Assembly: GCF_032118995.1 (NCBI RefSeq)
Contig: NC_092665.1
Span: 2,764,001-2,828,000, forward strand
Length of the DNA stretch: 64,000 nucleotides
From: Asterias amurensis
Lineage: Eukaryota > Echinodermata > Asteroidea > Forcipulatida > Asteriidae
Direction of reading: 5' to 3'
Shown here one piece after another: positions 22,136 through 33,960 of this stretch. The notes under the pieces are model-generated. The model did not search any database. It saw only the letters and a list, made by a program, of their open reading frames with translations, and was not told where the DNA came from. Position 1 is the stretch's first letter. Each line of letters begins with the position of its first letter. Both the position numbers and the translations under genes were made by a program.

Positions 22136-22376
22136 GGCCCAATTTCATAGAGCTGCTAAGCACAACAATTTGCTAAGCATGAAATTTCTTCCCTGATAAA
22201 AACAGGATTACCAGCCAAATTTACATTTGTTACATAGTGCTTGTTACTCGTATTCAGCTTTTGTTTGCGTATCCTGAAAATCACATGGAAATTTGGTTGG
22301 TAAACCTGTTTTTATCAAGGAAGAAATTTCATGCTTAGCAAATTTTTGTGCTTAGCAGCTCTATGAAATTGGGCCC
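22136..22376. repeat. Family C foldback, long arms
   Basis: GGGCCCAATTTCATAGAGCT at the left is inverted at the right. ACAATTTGCTAAGCATGAAA and AAATTTCTTCC also pair across the element. Nearly symmetric over 240 bp. Confidence 0.85.
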
Positions 22377-23005
22377 TGATCACACAAAACATGAAGACAA
22401 TCTGCAACTATTTTTTTTAGCTTTTACCAATCCTGTATTATAATTTTAGCTTTGACTAAAACGCAAAACCGACAGCTTGAAAATCTTTATTCAAACTAGT
22501 TTATCTTTCTTTTGACTATATAAAGTTAACATTTTAGAAATAGCACTTGCTGGAGATTGCCATTGACATCAAATGTTTTGCTCGAAATTTATGTGGCAAA
22601 AATTTAACGGTGCAAGTTGTATTTATCAGTGTCCATTTAACTAAAAACGATAAAAACTTGATACTATATTCATAAATAGCCAAGTCATTTGTAGGCTAGA
22701 AATTGTAGACTGTAATTGAAAGTTTCAACGATATTTTTTTCATTCTGCATGACGGCTACCGCACCACGTGGTGCCCGACGAAAGTTATATTTGTTGTATT
22801 GTCATTTCAGCCATCGAGAAATACTCTATTATATAGGCTTGAAACATCCGATTCAGACCACTAACAAATTATTTACACACACACACAAGATGTAAAACAA
22901 AGTCACCTTGATATTTTAATGCTATCAAAGGCTATCTGTACATATATATTAATATCTTTATTTTTTAAATAGAAAATAAAACCATTTACAGATGATCATT
23001 GACCA

Positions 23006-23160
23006 ATGCCCGGTGCATAGTTCCTGCGAACGCGAATTTTGACGTCACAGCCCAGTTTTCTCAGCGAATGTTTCGCAGGGGTTGAACACATTTCAACTGA
23101 TGCGAATTTTTAGTCATAGTTCGTATCGCATTCGAGAAGGAAGTATGCACCTGGCTTTAC
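23006..23160. repeat. Family F foldback
   Basis: TGCCCGGTGCATAGTTCC and GAAGTATGCACCTGGC form the inverted ends. TTTGACGTCACAGCC is inside. Right end touches the neighbouring family B copy within about 10 bases. Confidence 0.7.
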
Positions 23161-23170
23161 AGTGTCAAAC

Positions 23171-23551
23171 TTAAAGGAACACGTTGCCTTGGATGGGTCG
23201 AGTTGGTCTTTGAAAAGCGTTTGTTATAATATGCATATGGGTAGAAAGATGCTGTAAAAGTAGAATACAATGATCCACACAAACATGCCTCGAAATTGCA
23301 CGGTTTTCCTTAAACCTCGTCGACTAACACGGTCGGCCATTTATGGGAGTCAAATTTTTGACTCCCATAAATGGCCGACCGTGTTAGTTCGCACAGTAAA
23401 AGGAAAACCACGCAATTTCGAGGCAAACTTGTGTGGATCATTGTATTCTACTTTTAAATGATCTTTCCAACCATATGCATTTTATAACAAACGGTTACAA
23501 ACGCTTTTTTATAGACCAACTCGTCCGATCCAAGGCAACGTGTTCCTTTAA
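23171..23551. repeat. Family B foldback (380-bp near-perfect palindrome)
   Basis: Begins TTAAAGGAACACGTTGCCTT and ends with its reverse complement. At the centre GGTCGGCCATTTATGGGAGT leads into AAATTTTTGACTCCCATAAA, an almost uninterrupted hairpin. TTAA is present at both ends and could be part of the ends or a target duplication. Confidence 0.92.
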
Positions 23552-23569
23552 TGTCATGTAATCTATACG

Positions 23570-23947
23570 TTAAAGGCAGTGGACACTATTTGTAATTACT
23601 CAAAATAATTATTAGCATAAACCTTACTTGGTTATGAGTAATGGGGAGCTGTTGATAGTATAAAACATTGTGAGAAGCGGCTCCATCTGAAGTAACGTAA
23701 TTTTCGAGAAATAAGTAATTTCCCACGAGTTTGATTTCGAGACCTCAGATTTAGAATTTAAGGTCTCGAAATCAAGCATCTGAAAGCACACAACTTCGTG
23801 TGACAAGGGTGTTTTTTATTTCGTTCATATCTCGCAACTTCGACGACCAATTGAGCTCAAATGTTAACATCAGGTTTATTATTTTGTGCATATACCAAGT
23901 GAGAAGACTGGTCTTTGACAATTACCAATTATAGTGTCTAATGTCTT
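23570..23947. repeat. Family A foldback, full length
   Basis: TTAAAGGCAGTGGACACTAT at the left, with the inverted AGTGTCTAATGTCTT at the right. The centre has paired GATTTCGAGACCTCAGA and TAAGGTCTCGAAATC. It lies 20 bases from a family B copy. Confidence 0.85.
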
Positions 23948-24027
23948 GAAGTGGAATGTTTTAATTGTTAATATGATATAAATGTGTATAAACAATATAT
24001 AAAACAAAAATACCTAATTGGTATCTG

Positions 24028-24430
24028 GACCAAATTTCTTAGAGCTGCTTAGCACAAAAATAGCTAAGGAACTTTAAGCTTAACAGAATAAGGTTACCAG
24101 CCAAAGTACCGTGTAACATGTACAATTTATGACTGGTATCCTGCTCACGCTGCTAAGCAGGGCGTTTTAAATAGGGTCCTGCTTTTTACAAGTTGGTGGG
24201 GCAATAGGTCAACAAATTACAGTGGTTCATTCGCTTTGATCACCCCTTGCCATCTGGGCCCCAATCGAGATAACTTGAGGACAAAAGTAGATAAGCACAA
24301 CAAAATAATGTTTACCAAACAAAATACCATGTCACATCTAAAACTTGTGACTGGTATCCTGCATATTGTGCTAAGCAGGACATTTTTAAGCGGTGTTTTC
24401 TTAAGCAGCTCTATGAAATTTTGCCCTGGT
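24028..24430. repeat. Two adjacent, diverged family C copies
   Basis: 24028-24181 runs from GGACCAAATTTCTTAGAGCT to GCAGGGCG. 24256-24430 runs from GGGCCCCAATCGAGATAACT to GCAGCTCTATGAAATTTTGC. Both hold AAGGTTACCAGCC- or TTACCAAAC-like interior motifs. Confidence 0.6.
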
Positions 24431-25061
24431 AGTGAAACCTTCTTTTTAGGATGAGCTTCAATGTTTGATTCCCTTTTACCACTAGTTTCCAAAATATAGA
24501 GTCCTTATGAAAATTTGAAAACATTAATAAATCAATAAATACAAGTCTCTATAAAACGGTGAAAAAATACATTGTGTTTGATACCAGTCTATAGTTTTTT
24601 TTATGTCAAAAAATATTTAAAAAAAAAGGTTGATGACGCCATGCTATGTTGAAATCATGACAGCAAAATGCAAAATTTGCCTGCCAGAAGGGCTATCAAA
24701 TGTACAAAGGCACCCTCTTTCTAAAACAGAGGATATATATTGGTCTACAGTTTCACCATAAAATATTGTAGTTTGAAAATACAATGCAAAACGCGAATAC
24801 AAAAATTGAGTTAGAAAGTAAAATCTATAATTAAAAATTGAAAAAATGCATTTTGCTTTTCTCGTGAAATAATGGCAGTGACTAAATCTCTTTTGTATTT
24901 TTATTTGTCAAAAATAATCTCTAGAGTAAAGATACAAAATATTACCTGGTTTAAATGCAGGCATGAAATTTGGTCCTTTGTAAAAAAAAAGTAGGAAACC
25001 AGGGCTGACCTATATACATATACACACGGTGTAGTCTTTATTTACATTTCAGGATAGTAAT
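24431..25061. other. AT-rich intergenic stretch
   Basis: Low-complexity AT-rich DNA 3' of the FMO gene. No coding frame, no clear repeat structure and no obvious RNA gene is visible. Confidence 0.5.
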
Positions 25062-25450
25062 TTAAAGGAACACGTTGCCTTGGATCGGTCGAGTTGGTCT
25101 TTGAAAATCGTTCTGTAACCGTTTGTTGTAAAATGTATACGGTTAGAAAGATATTGTAAAAGTAGAATACAATGATCTACACAAATATGCATCGAAATTG
25201 CGTGGTTTTCTTTTTACCCTGTCGACTAACACGGTCGGCCATTTATGGGAGTCAAAATTTTGACTCCCATAAATGGCCGACCATGATAGTTCGCCACGTC
25301 AAAGGAAAACCGTGCAGTTTCGAGTGATACTTGTGTGGATCATTATATTCTACTTTTAAAACATCTTTCTAACCATATGCATTTCATAACAAACGGTTTC
25401 AAACGCCTCATAGACCAACTCGTCCGATCCAAGGCAACGTGTTCCTTTAA
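25062..25450. repeat. Family B foldback
   Basis: Same ends as the copy at 23171 and the same central palindrome (CATTTATGGGAGTCAAAATT continuing into its complement). It lies about 320 bases past the FMO stop codon, perhaps in the 3' UTR. Confidence 0.92.
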
Positions 25451-25769
25451 TCATAATGTTTCAGACTTTTCCAAAGAGCAAAACAAAGATCGGAAATCAG
25501 ACTTAAGTAGGAAAAATATCATGCCTGAAAAAGATTCTGCAAAGGTTTTCGGTGTTTTTTTGTGGGTTGAAAACTGATTGGTTTGAATGTATGTGCTCAA
25601 ATTATGCTCATTAATAGTCCAACACAAGCAAAAGCGTAGCAACAAATACTAACAACGATACGAGATAGGACAAGGTTTAAAATGATTCTATAAAAGGTTT
25701 TGGGTACTTTTTGTGAGTTGAAAATGGTCAGTTTGAAAGGGTGTGTTCAAAAACCATAACACAGTTCTT

Positions 25770-28700
25770 TTAGTTCAACACAAGCAAAAGCGTAGCGACT
25801 AATACCATCAAAGATACGAGCGCTCCGAAGAATTGCCCTCCAGACGTCACCGCGCTCTTTTGCTTGCGCTGCTTCACGGGTACCCGCGTCTGTGTTGCGT
25901 GTATGATGCTATCCCATGATTCTTCGACAGCTTTCTTGGCACCGCTCCAAGAATGTGGGCCACAAAGGCGATAGGTTGCTGGGTAGCAGGGTCCGAAAAG
26001 CACCTATAAAAAAAGGGGTAAAAGTTGTTGAAATCTTTTAAAAAGGGGATAAGAGATGTTAAAATCTAAAAATAACAAACCTGCGAAAATTTGAACTCAA
26101 TAAATGGTCGTCGAAGTTGCAAGGTAATAATGAAAGAAAAATAACCCTTGTCACAAGAAGTTGTGTGCGTTTAGATGGTTGATTTCGAGACCTCAAGTTC
26201 TAATCGAAATCAAATTCGTGATAATTTACTTTTTTTTCTCAAAAACTACGTTACTTCAGAGGGAGCCATTTCTCACAATGTTTAAGACTATCAACCGCTC
26301 TCCATTGCTCGCTACCAAGTAAGGTTTTATGCTTAGAATTATTGTGAGTAATTACCAATAGTGCCCAGTGCATTTAAACAAAATATATTTCCATTTACAA
26401 CAAATGCTTTTAACAATCAAAGTTCCCAATGCGATGGCAAAGTATCCCTTTATCAGAGAGAGTGTTTCCGAAACGAAGTTTTCGAGAGGAAGTTACTACT
26501 AAGGCCTTATCGTGGAGGACGTTGCGCTACTACTAAATGGCCATATATCTTCATACAGGAAAGGTAAACGGAACACACAAAAAATCCATATACACTCCCA
26601 CTGTGGAAAGCTGAAGTGATAGGGAACTTCCAGGTTTGTCATGGCCAAACTATACGTTGTTCAAGCACAGGATCGCGTGGTGCTATAACTCCGACTTGGG
26701 ATATAAACATAGGCTATGTCTAAGACAACTTTTACAGGCCAAACTTGGAGCAACCAACTGCAGCGCATACATGACCACTTTGGTAGCACAGGAGTAATTG
26801 TTTTTCAAAACAGTGTCTTACAATCCCCAAGACAAGCATGTTAAAATTCAAACGTGTATGCCTTTTCTTCTTGGATAATGCCTGAAACTGGTTGCCTGTA
26901 GGTTTTATCGTGTGACATGGGCCTTGGAACATCAATCAAGTGACCAATTATATTGTGTGGTGTGGTGGCTTAAAGTTCGGTTCATAGTTCGTGCGAATTC
27001 ATTCACAACTTTTGTATGTCACATGGTTGTTTTCGCAGCAAATGTTTCTCAATTCAACTGATACGAATTATTCGTTGCGACTAATTTTGTGACGTCAAAA
27101 TTCGTATCGCATTTTGCATTCGCAGGAAGTATGAACGGGGCTTAATTTGAAGTTAATAAAAGTTAGTTGTAAGAAGGTTGAACATTATTTGAATGTGTCC
27201 AAATTCTGAACTAATAAAGAAGTTTTTGTTTACCTGGAACGCAAGCCTTGGATTGGTCAGAAAGAGTTTAGTGAACTTTGGTTTTGCGCCCATCAGATCG
27301 GCCAGGTGATCTTGATAAGGTATAGGCGGGAACTGAAATAGAAGAAAGAAAACAAATCGTCATGAATTTTATGTCATGGATGTGCAGAACTTATTTTTCA
27401 AAATAATAATAAATAACAAGTTTATTTATTGACACACTATGTAATCTGACGTTTATAGTACATTGAAGTACAGTACAGAGTCTAATACTTTGCAACTTGA
27501 TGGGGATGAGACATTTTGTGAAAAATTTTGTGAAAAAAAGAAGCACTCCTTTTGGTCGAAATTATGATGTAAAGGAAACTGTACAATTAGAAGAAAAAAT
27601 ATAAACAGCTGTCTCGAAGTTAGCCTGAACATCTGACGTCACACTTCAAGGCTCGTGAATTACGCCAGAGGAGATCTGCTGATGGCAAACGTACATAATC
27701 ACCTTTGGCCTCACGTTATTTCACATGGCTTTCATTGTTCTGGCGATTCGTAGTTAAATCCGACGTACATGTGAAAACATATAAAGCCAATACATGTCTT
27801 GATTCTTGGGATAAAGACAGGGGACCAGTCTATCTCGAGGTCCGCATGACATAAATACTTACAAAAAGTCTGTGTTTTCCAAATGTTTGGAAGAGGACAT
27901 CCCTTCTCCTTATGACGTCATCCATCATCGTCTGCTCATCGGGCATGCGCACTTTCCCTTTGAATACCTGAGCAGCCAATCTGGTTTGGAGTTCGAAGAC
28001 AGGGGGCTGTCCCCCAAGCGTTGTTACGCAACCAATCACAGCGAGGGTCTGGTGACGTAGTTTTGGCGGGAAAACGTGCAGGTACAAGTCCAAATCGGCA
28101 AAGTTGTCTGTGGGGTTTCAGAAGGAATGAATTAACGATCATTAGAATTACCCTTTTTTGGATCTAATAAAGATTATTTTAATTGAATTGAACTTCCCAG
28201 CTTCCATGATTTGTAAGCTTAATAAGAGTTTTACTGAAGCAAGTTTTGCTAAAAAAATGTTTAAGGACTGCTTAACAAAAGGGGATAAAGCCAGAAATTT
28301 CCTTGGCGGGATCTATCTCAAACCCCACCTTGTCTTTTTATTCGGGATCGTTCTGAAACCACATATAGAATTGGAACGATCTCAAACCCCAACATTTTAT
28401 ATTCGGGATCGATCTCAAACATCACCTCGATCTCAAACCTCACCTTGTATAATCGACCTGTCAATGAAGTCGTAGCCAAGCTCGTACCCAGTGGCGAACA
28501 TAACGGCATCAACGTTATCAACCTTGACCCCATCGACAAACTCCACGCCGTTCTTTGTAAATCGTTTGACCCCGGGTCTGCACTGGATCGCACCGCACAT
28601 AATTCGGTCTCCAATTTCATCGTTTATCATGACCTACATATACAGTAAATAAAGACATTAGTGGTACACGAACTACTTGTTCTAAAAAAAAAAAAAATGA

Positions 28701-31700
28701 TCTGGGTACACGATTACTTTGCAAGTATGGAATAGCCCAGAAGGAATAGCGAGCGGTCAACGAACTGTTAAGCTGGCGACGCAATGAAATATTTAGACTC
28801 TCGATCTGGACCAAAATCCGGCCGATTGCTGCAAAGATACTGCCATAAAAATAGGTCATGATTACGTACATTTATGAGTCACTGCAACAAAATGCCTATT
28901 AGCAAATATTTTTGATGAAAGATCGGTTGTGACCCAATCTTTATAGTTGCCGAAGGAATGGTCAAGTGTCAAAGGCAGATTTTCTCCAAAGTGTTTGTTT
29001 ACCTCACTGTTCAGGAGACCAGCTTCTGCAGACAGGCCGAGTTTACTATGGTTGAAATTCACGTTGGCTTTGGACTCGGCAATCTTACCTGCAATACAAC
29101 AATTTAAAAAAAAACTATTAAATTATTGATATATGTATTCCAGGCCAATTTAAAAAAAGTATCTTTTAATTTTGCCATTCGGCTCATTAAATTTTGTTTT
29201 GCTCCAGTAAAAAAGGTGTTACAGTTAAATTTAATTCACTCATCAAATAATTACGACTCAAATTAATCAGGTCGCAAATATTAAATTTCGCAAAATCCAT
29301 CCACAGGAGGCTGGTCAACCATGTAACTTCAACAGTGGTGTAAAAAGGCAGTAGAAATCCAACTTCAGATTACTGAAAATGTTGTCTAAAATGATTATAC
29401 AAATAATAGAATGACCGAAACGCACATCTTCGATGACCACTTGAGTCCAAATGTTCACAGGTTTGTTACTCCTTGCGTACATCGGGATACACAAAGTGAG
29501 AATACAGTTCTTTGACAATATTACAAAAGGTGTTACAACTTCAGTGCCTCAAAGGCAGTGGACACTATGGTAATTACTAAAAATAATTATTAGCGTAAAA
29601 CCTTTCTTGGTTACGAGTAATGGGGAGAGGTTGATGGAGAAACTTGTGAGAAACTGTTCCCTCTGAAGTGCCATAGTTTTCGAGAAAGAAGTAATTTTCC
29701 ACGAATTTGATTTCGAAACCTCAAGTTTAGAACTTGAGGTCTCGAAATTAACTATCTAAACGCACACAACTTCGTGTGACAAGGAACTTTTCTTTCATTA
29801 TTATCTCACAAGTTCGATGACCGATTGAGCTCAAATTTTCACAGGTTTGTTATTTTATACATATGTTGAGATACACCAATTGTGAAGGCTAGTCTTTGAC
29901 AATTACCAATAGTGTCCACTGTCTTTAAAACAAAAAATGTGATTCTTTTATGATTTATCAAACCTACCAACTAAGGCAGTTGGAGCAAACTGTATGATTC
30001 TTTTGTTGACTGTCATATCAACGGGAACACCGTCCGAAGACATGCGTTTGACGACCCAGCAACCGTGCCTCATCGTCAGGTGGACCTGGTGGGCACATCG
30101 GCTCAAATCAACGGCGACATCACCGGCTGAGTTCGACGAACCTGGGGAAAAAGCAGAAGACATGTCAGCTGGATGATTTTGATAGAAAAAAGGGACTCTG
30201 TGAAATTACTTGATACCTTTCTTTCTTATGGCTTTTATTTATAAAAAAGAAGAAAAAGATTTGGGTAAAAATAGTGGTGGGCCCTCCTATACCTACTTTA
30301 GTATGATGATAAGTGGGTATTAAACTCGTTTCAACTATTAGGCACAATTCAGAAAGCTTAAATCCCCACAAAATTTTGATATGGCTTCTTAATACAATCT
30401 ATATCCAAGAAAAAAAATGAAGGTCTGAAACGAACCAGATAATTTAGGTCAGATTTAGAGGTCTCCAACAGTAGTCTTCAATGGCTTTTTCTGGCATAAA
30501 CAAACAACCTTTACTTTGGAATGAAATTGACGATCTTGCCCATTACATTTCTGATTCTTGCTTTTTTTAACAAAATTTCTTACTGCTTAATAACCTGTTT
30601 ATTTTGCAACATACACAAATAAGAGTGTTTAGTCTGTCAACGTTATTTACACTTACCCATAACAACTACTGTTTTCCCGGCGAAAGAGTCGGGCTTTCTG
30701 AATTCATTTGTGTGTATTTTCTGTCCCTCAAATTCATCAAGTCCCGGATACTCTGGCACGAAAGGCTTCTTGTACATTCCAGAGCAGACGAAAACTGCAT
30801 CAAAAACTACCGCCTTTTCCTCACAGCCGTCCATGCGCGTGCGCACCAGCCACTGTCCCGTAGTCTCAAAATCAGCCGTCGGCTCGACCCGGAGTACGGA
30901 CGTGTTGTACTGGATATACTTCTCGAGGTCGAAGTGGGCTGCGTAGTCTTGCATGTATTTGAGGATGTGTTTGGGACGTGGGTACGGTGGTGCATTCTTG
31001 GGGAAGGGATAGTCGCTTAGAGCCATCATGACCTTGCTGGAGTTCGTGATCAGTGAGTCATATATAGCTGACCCTTGACCCGGACGGAGGCCTTCTTGGT
31101 AAACCCAAACACCTCCTGGAATATAAATGTATGGTATTAGTATTCATGCACTTTCGAAAAACAGATCATAATGATATCCGGGTGCGGTCTCAATTTGACT
31201 GCACTTCCTCTCTCCATTGTTTTAGATTGTTTATTCACCCAAGGTCATGAGGGTCGGGCGTGCTGTTAAGACTCCCCATTCTTCTCAAAATTAATACCGT
31301 TCTCGAGCTGCCTCCCATCATTTCCACTGTGTGTGCTATGGATTGTTTCAAAATGCGTATAAAATAATGTTCACCCACATCTTGAAATATCATATGTACT
31401 ACGAACATGTTCTTTTAGCATGGTTTATGTTGGAAAGCGCCAAGAACCACCCATAATAATATTTTAATACTTTTAAAGAGCACATTACCAAAAGAGTGGT
31501 AAAGAGTGACTCTTTTTTAAATCACTGCGTACTCTCTCAACTTTTACCAAAAAAAAAAAAAAAAAAAATCGTTTTCAATACCAACACTAAGATGTGCAAT
31601 TTGTGTATGTGTGGAAATAATAACGGCTTTTTTCCCCGTCTTGCACCTGTTTTGTCCTGTATTTTAATGTCTGTCTGGTTTTTTTTTGTCTGTATGATCA

Positions 31701-33353
31701 TAGGCTGGGGAACAAAAAGCTGTGCTTCTACTACCCGGGCATAGATGTTGCATTTTCTTGATTCACTTTATTATTCTCTTTTATATTCACCAATTTTGAC
31801 CATAAGTTACTCTGTATTATACATTATTTGCAACATTGAATAAACGTATCTAGCTATTACTGAAGTTGAAACTAAAATTCTGGCCAAACTTTACGTCACA
31901 TAAGTGAATGACAATTCATCAGGCCTAACAAGTGTTGCTCCATGATGGTATTGGCAGAAGGGCCCTAGCCTAGCCCTATATAGGACTCTTTCTCTGTACA
32001 CAGGAACAGAGTCCTAAGTATTGAGGTCCGTTTCTGGGGCGGAAAAATTTCACAGCTTCATAACTTAAATCTTACCTGCAACAAGCCATTAATTTCAACA
32101 GATTCACATTCCATGACGGCATACATTTTTCTGCGGTGGGTTTTGGTCCTCATATTTTCCTCACAAATCCGTCATTTTTGTGAAATAATGCAGCTTCCAA
32201 CGTTAAAAAATTCCCGTTTCGATCGTTTTCTCACAGTGTTGTCTGTTGTCGTGCGTACGCGTATACATTCGCGTGCAAGACGCATGATGCAAGCTTAGAC
32301 GCATGAATTCTTGGTCACCGTATCTTGACTGCACACAGCGTTAACAACACAATTCAAAAATGTGCGCGTCGCGCGTCTTGCGTACAAACGGCAGACTGTG
32401 AGAGTACGGACAAAAATGGGTATTCCTTAACGTTGGGAGCTGCATTATTTCATGAAAATGACGGATTTGTGAAGAATATATGACGATCAAAACCCACCGC
32501 AGAAAAACACATGCTGCAATGGAATGTGAACCTGTTGAAATTGGTGCTTTCTTGCAGGTAAGATTTGAGTTATGAAGCTGTGAAAATTTTCCGCCCCAGA
32601 AATTTACCCTGATGTCCAGGACGTCACTGTAGTACAAAACGAAAGTGTAAGGCCGCCAGGGCTAGGCCCTAGCCCTACAAGTGCGTTCACATATGGCTCC
32701 ATGCTTTAAAGGCAGTGGACACTATTGGTAATTACTCAAAATTATTATTATCATAAAACCTTTCTTACGAGTAATGGGGAGAGGTTGATAGTATAAAAGA
32801 TTGTGCGAAACAGCTCCCTCTGAAGTGACATAGTTTTTGAGAAAGAAGTAATTTTCCACAAATTTGATTTCGAGACCTCAAGTTTAGAATTTGAGGTCTC
32901 GAAATCAAGCATCTGAAAGCACACAACTTCGTGTGACCATGGTGCGACAAGGGTGTTTTTTCTTTCGTTAATATCTCGCAACTTCGACGACCGATTAAGC
33001 TCAACTTTTCACAGGTTTGTTATTGTATGCATATGTTGAGATACACCAACTCTGAAGACTAGTTTTTGACAATTACCAATAGTGTCCACTGTCTTTAAGA
33101 TTGTCCATCCTTTTTGAAGCGGGACCCAAAAGTGGTGTAGTAGAATCTTTGAGCATGAAACGACAAACCAAACAAAGTAATCAACGCGCGTAACAAACTG
33201 GGGTAGGCCTAAACATCATTTTTGTTCTCGGCTTCTAATTGACTTACCGAGTTGGTCGTATCTTTCGAAGCAATGGGGTTCAATTCCTTCTTCTAGGCAT
33301 GCCTTAATGGACAGCAAGCCGCTGAAACCACCTCCGATTATTGCAGCTTTCAT
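25770..33353 (-). CDS. Flavin-containing monooxygenase (FMO family)
   Basis: Microsomal FAD- and NADPH-dependent enzyme class that oxygenates soft nucleophiles such as amines and thiols. Coding exons in gene order: 33353-33248, 31115-30657, 30141-29968, 29088-29003, 28633-28444, 28107-27863, 27332-27234, 26003-25770. GT-AG phases agree, giving 530 residues (human FMOs about 530-560). The FAD loop GGGFSG is at 7-12, the FMO signature [11 protein letters not shown] (FxGxxxHxxxF) at 164-174 and FATGY at 321-325. The NADPH loop at 189-194 reads GSSNSA instead of the usual GxGNSG. A hydrophobic tail at about 511-530 is a C-terminal membrane anchor, as in vertebrate FMOs. An acceptor at 33367 places 13 bases of 5' UTR in coding exon 1, so at least one upstream exon exists. 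FMO genes are pigment-cell genes in sea urchin larvae; the divergent PKS neighbour makes a tailoring role plausible but unproven. Confidence 0.94.
26070..26378. repeat. Family A foldback, reverse orientation, truncated
   Basis: Runs from AATAACAAACCTGCGAAAAT to GTAATTACCAATAGTGCCCA then TTTAAA. One terminal arm is lost. In FMO intron 7, beginning about 65 bases from exon 8. Confidence 0.75.
26969..27144. repeat. Family F foldback
   Basis: TAAAGTTCGGTTCATAGTTC at the left and GGAAGTATGAACGGGGCTTA at the right. TGTGACGTCAAAATTCGTAT is inside. FMO intron 7. Confidence 0.75.
29400..29935. repeat. Family A copy with an adjoining fragment
   Basis: 29551-29928 is a full family A element (AAAGGCAGTGGACACTAT to AGTGTCCACTGTCTTTAA). 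29400-29520 repeats only its right-hand part (CTTCGATGACCACTTGAGTC, CACAGGTTTGTTACTCC). FMO intron 3. Confidence 0.8.
32030..32604. repeat. 575-bp foldback element
   Basis: TTCTGGGGCGG and TTCACAGCTTCATAACTTAA on the left are inverted on the right, ending CCGCCCCAGAA. Further pairs: TGCGGTGGGTTTTG with CAAAACCCACCGCA, and CTCACAGT with ACTGTGAG. The loop region has CGTACGCG-like repeats. FMO intron 1. Confidence 0.85.
32706..33098. repeat. Family A foldback, full length
   Basis: TTAAAGGCAGTGGACACTAT to AGTGTCCACTGTCTTTAA, with the central TCGAGACCTCAAG and GAGGTCTCGAAATC pair. FMO intron 1, 150 bases from coding exon 1. Confidence 0.9.
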
Positions 33354-33436
33354 TTTGGAAAATTTTCTGGAATTAATCAGAGAGAAAAAACATTTTACGT
33401 GACCGTCACACGTTCATGAAGATGAGATAGTGAATC

Positions 33437-33597
33437 AGGCATGTATGCTTTGTTTTTGAAAGGGCAAGGGCACCAAGGCATTTTCTCCTTGGTTAATGGC
33501 ACCCTATGGGGAAAATGTAAATTTCTACTGAAGCTATTCAAGGGCACCAAGGCAATGACCAGGGGGCATGGATCGGTGCCTCCGTAAAGTATCAGGC
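33437..33597. repeat. Family Q dispersed repeat
   Basis: CAGGCATGTATGCTTTGTTT, TGAAAGGGCAAGGGCACC and CCGTAAAGTATCAGGC match the order in 6982-7161. In the FMO 5' UTR intron. Confidence 0.7.
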
Positions 33598-33960
33598 ATA
33601 AAGTTATTTTAAAGGGACCGGTTAAAAATGAAAACAATCTTATTCCCTGCATGCAATTGGGGCTGCTGTCTGCAAACACCGTTACATAAATTAAGAAATT
33701 ACCATAGTGTTAACAACATTGTAATTTATTTATTTATTATGCGCAAGTTACACAAACAAATATGTACAGAGGCGCATTACAATAGTAAAAACATACAGAT
33801 GTCCTACAAGTCAACCACATCGTATACGTGTAAACTGTCAGCTCCATATCCTGAGATATCCATGTAAATCAGGACAAGTTTGTCACTACACGACAGGCGA
33901 GAAAGCTCTCTCTGAAACAAACAGATGAATTTGTGACACGACTATCTTATGGGTACAACC

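Noticed and set aside
28862..29062. Minus-strand frame reading past FMO exon 4
   Set aside because: The frame continues through the GTAAAC donor into intron. The spliced join to 28633 restores the FMO sequence [10 protein letters not shown], so the read-through is not the product.
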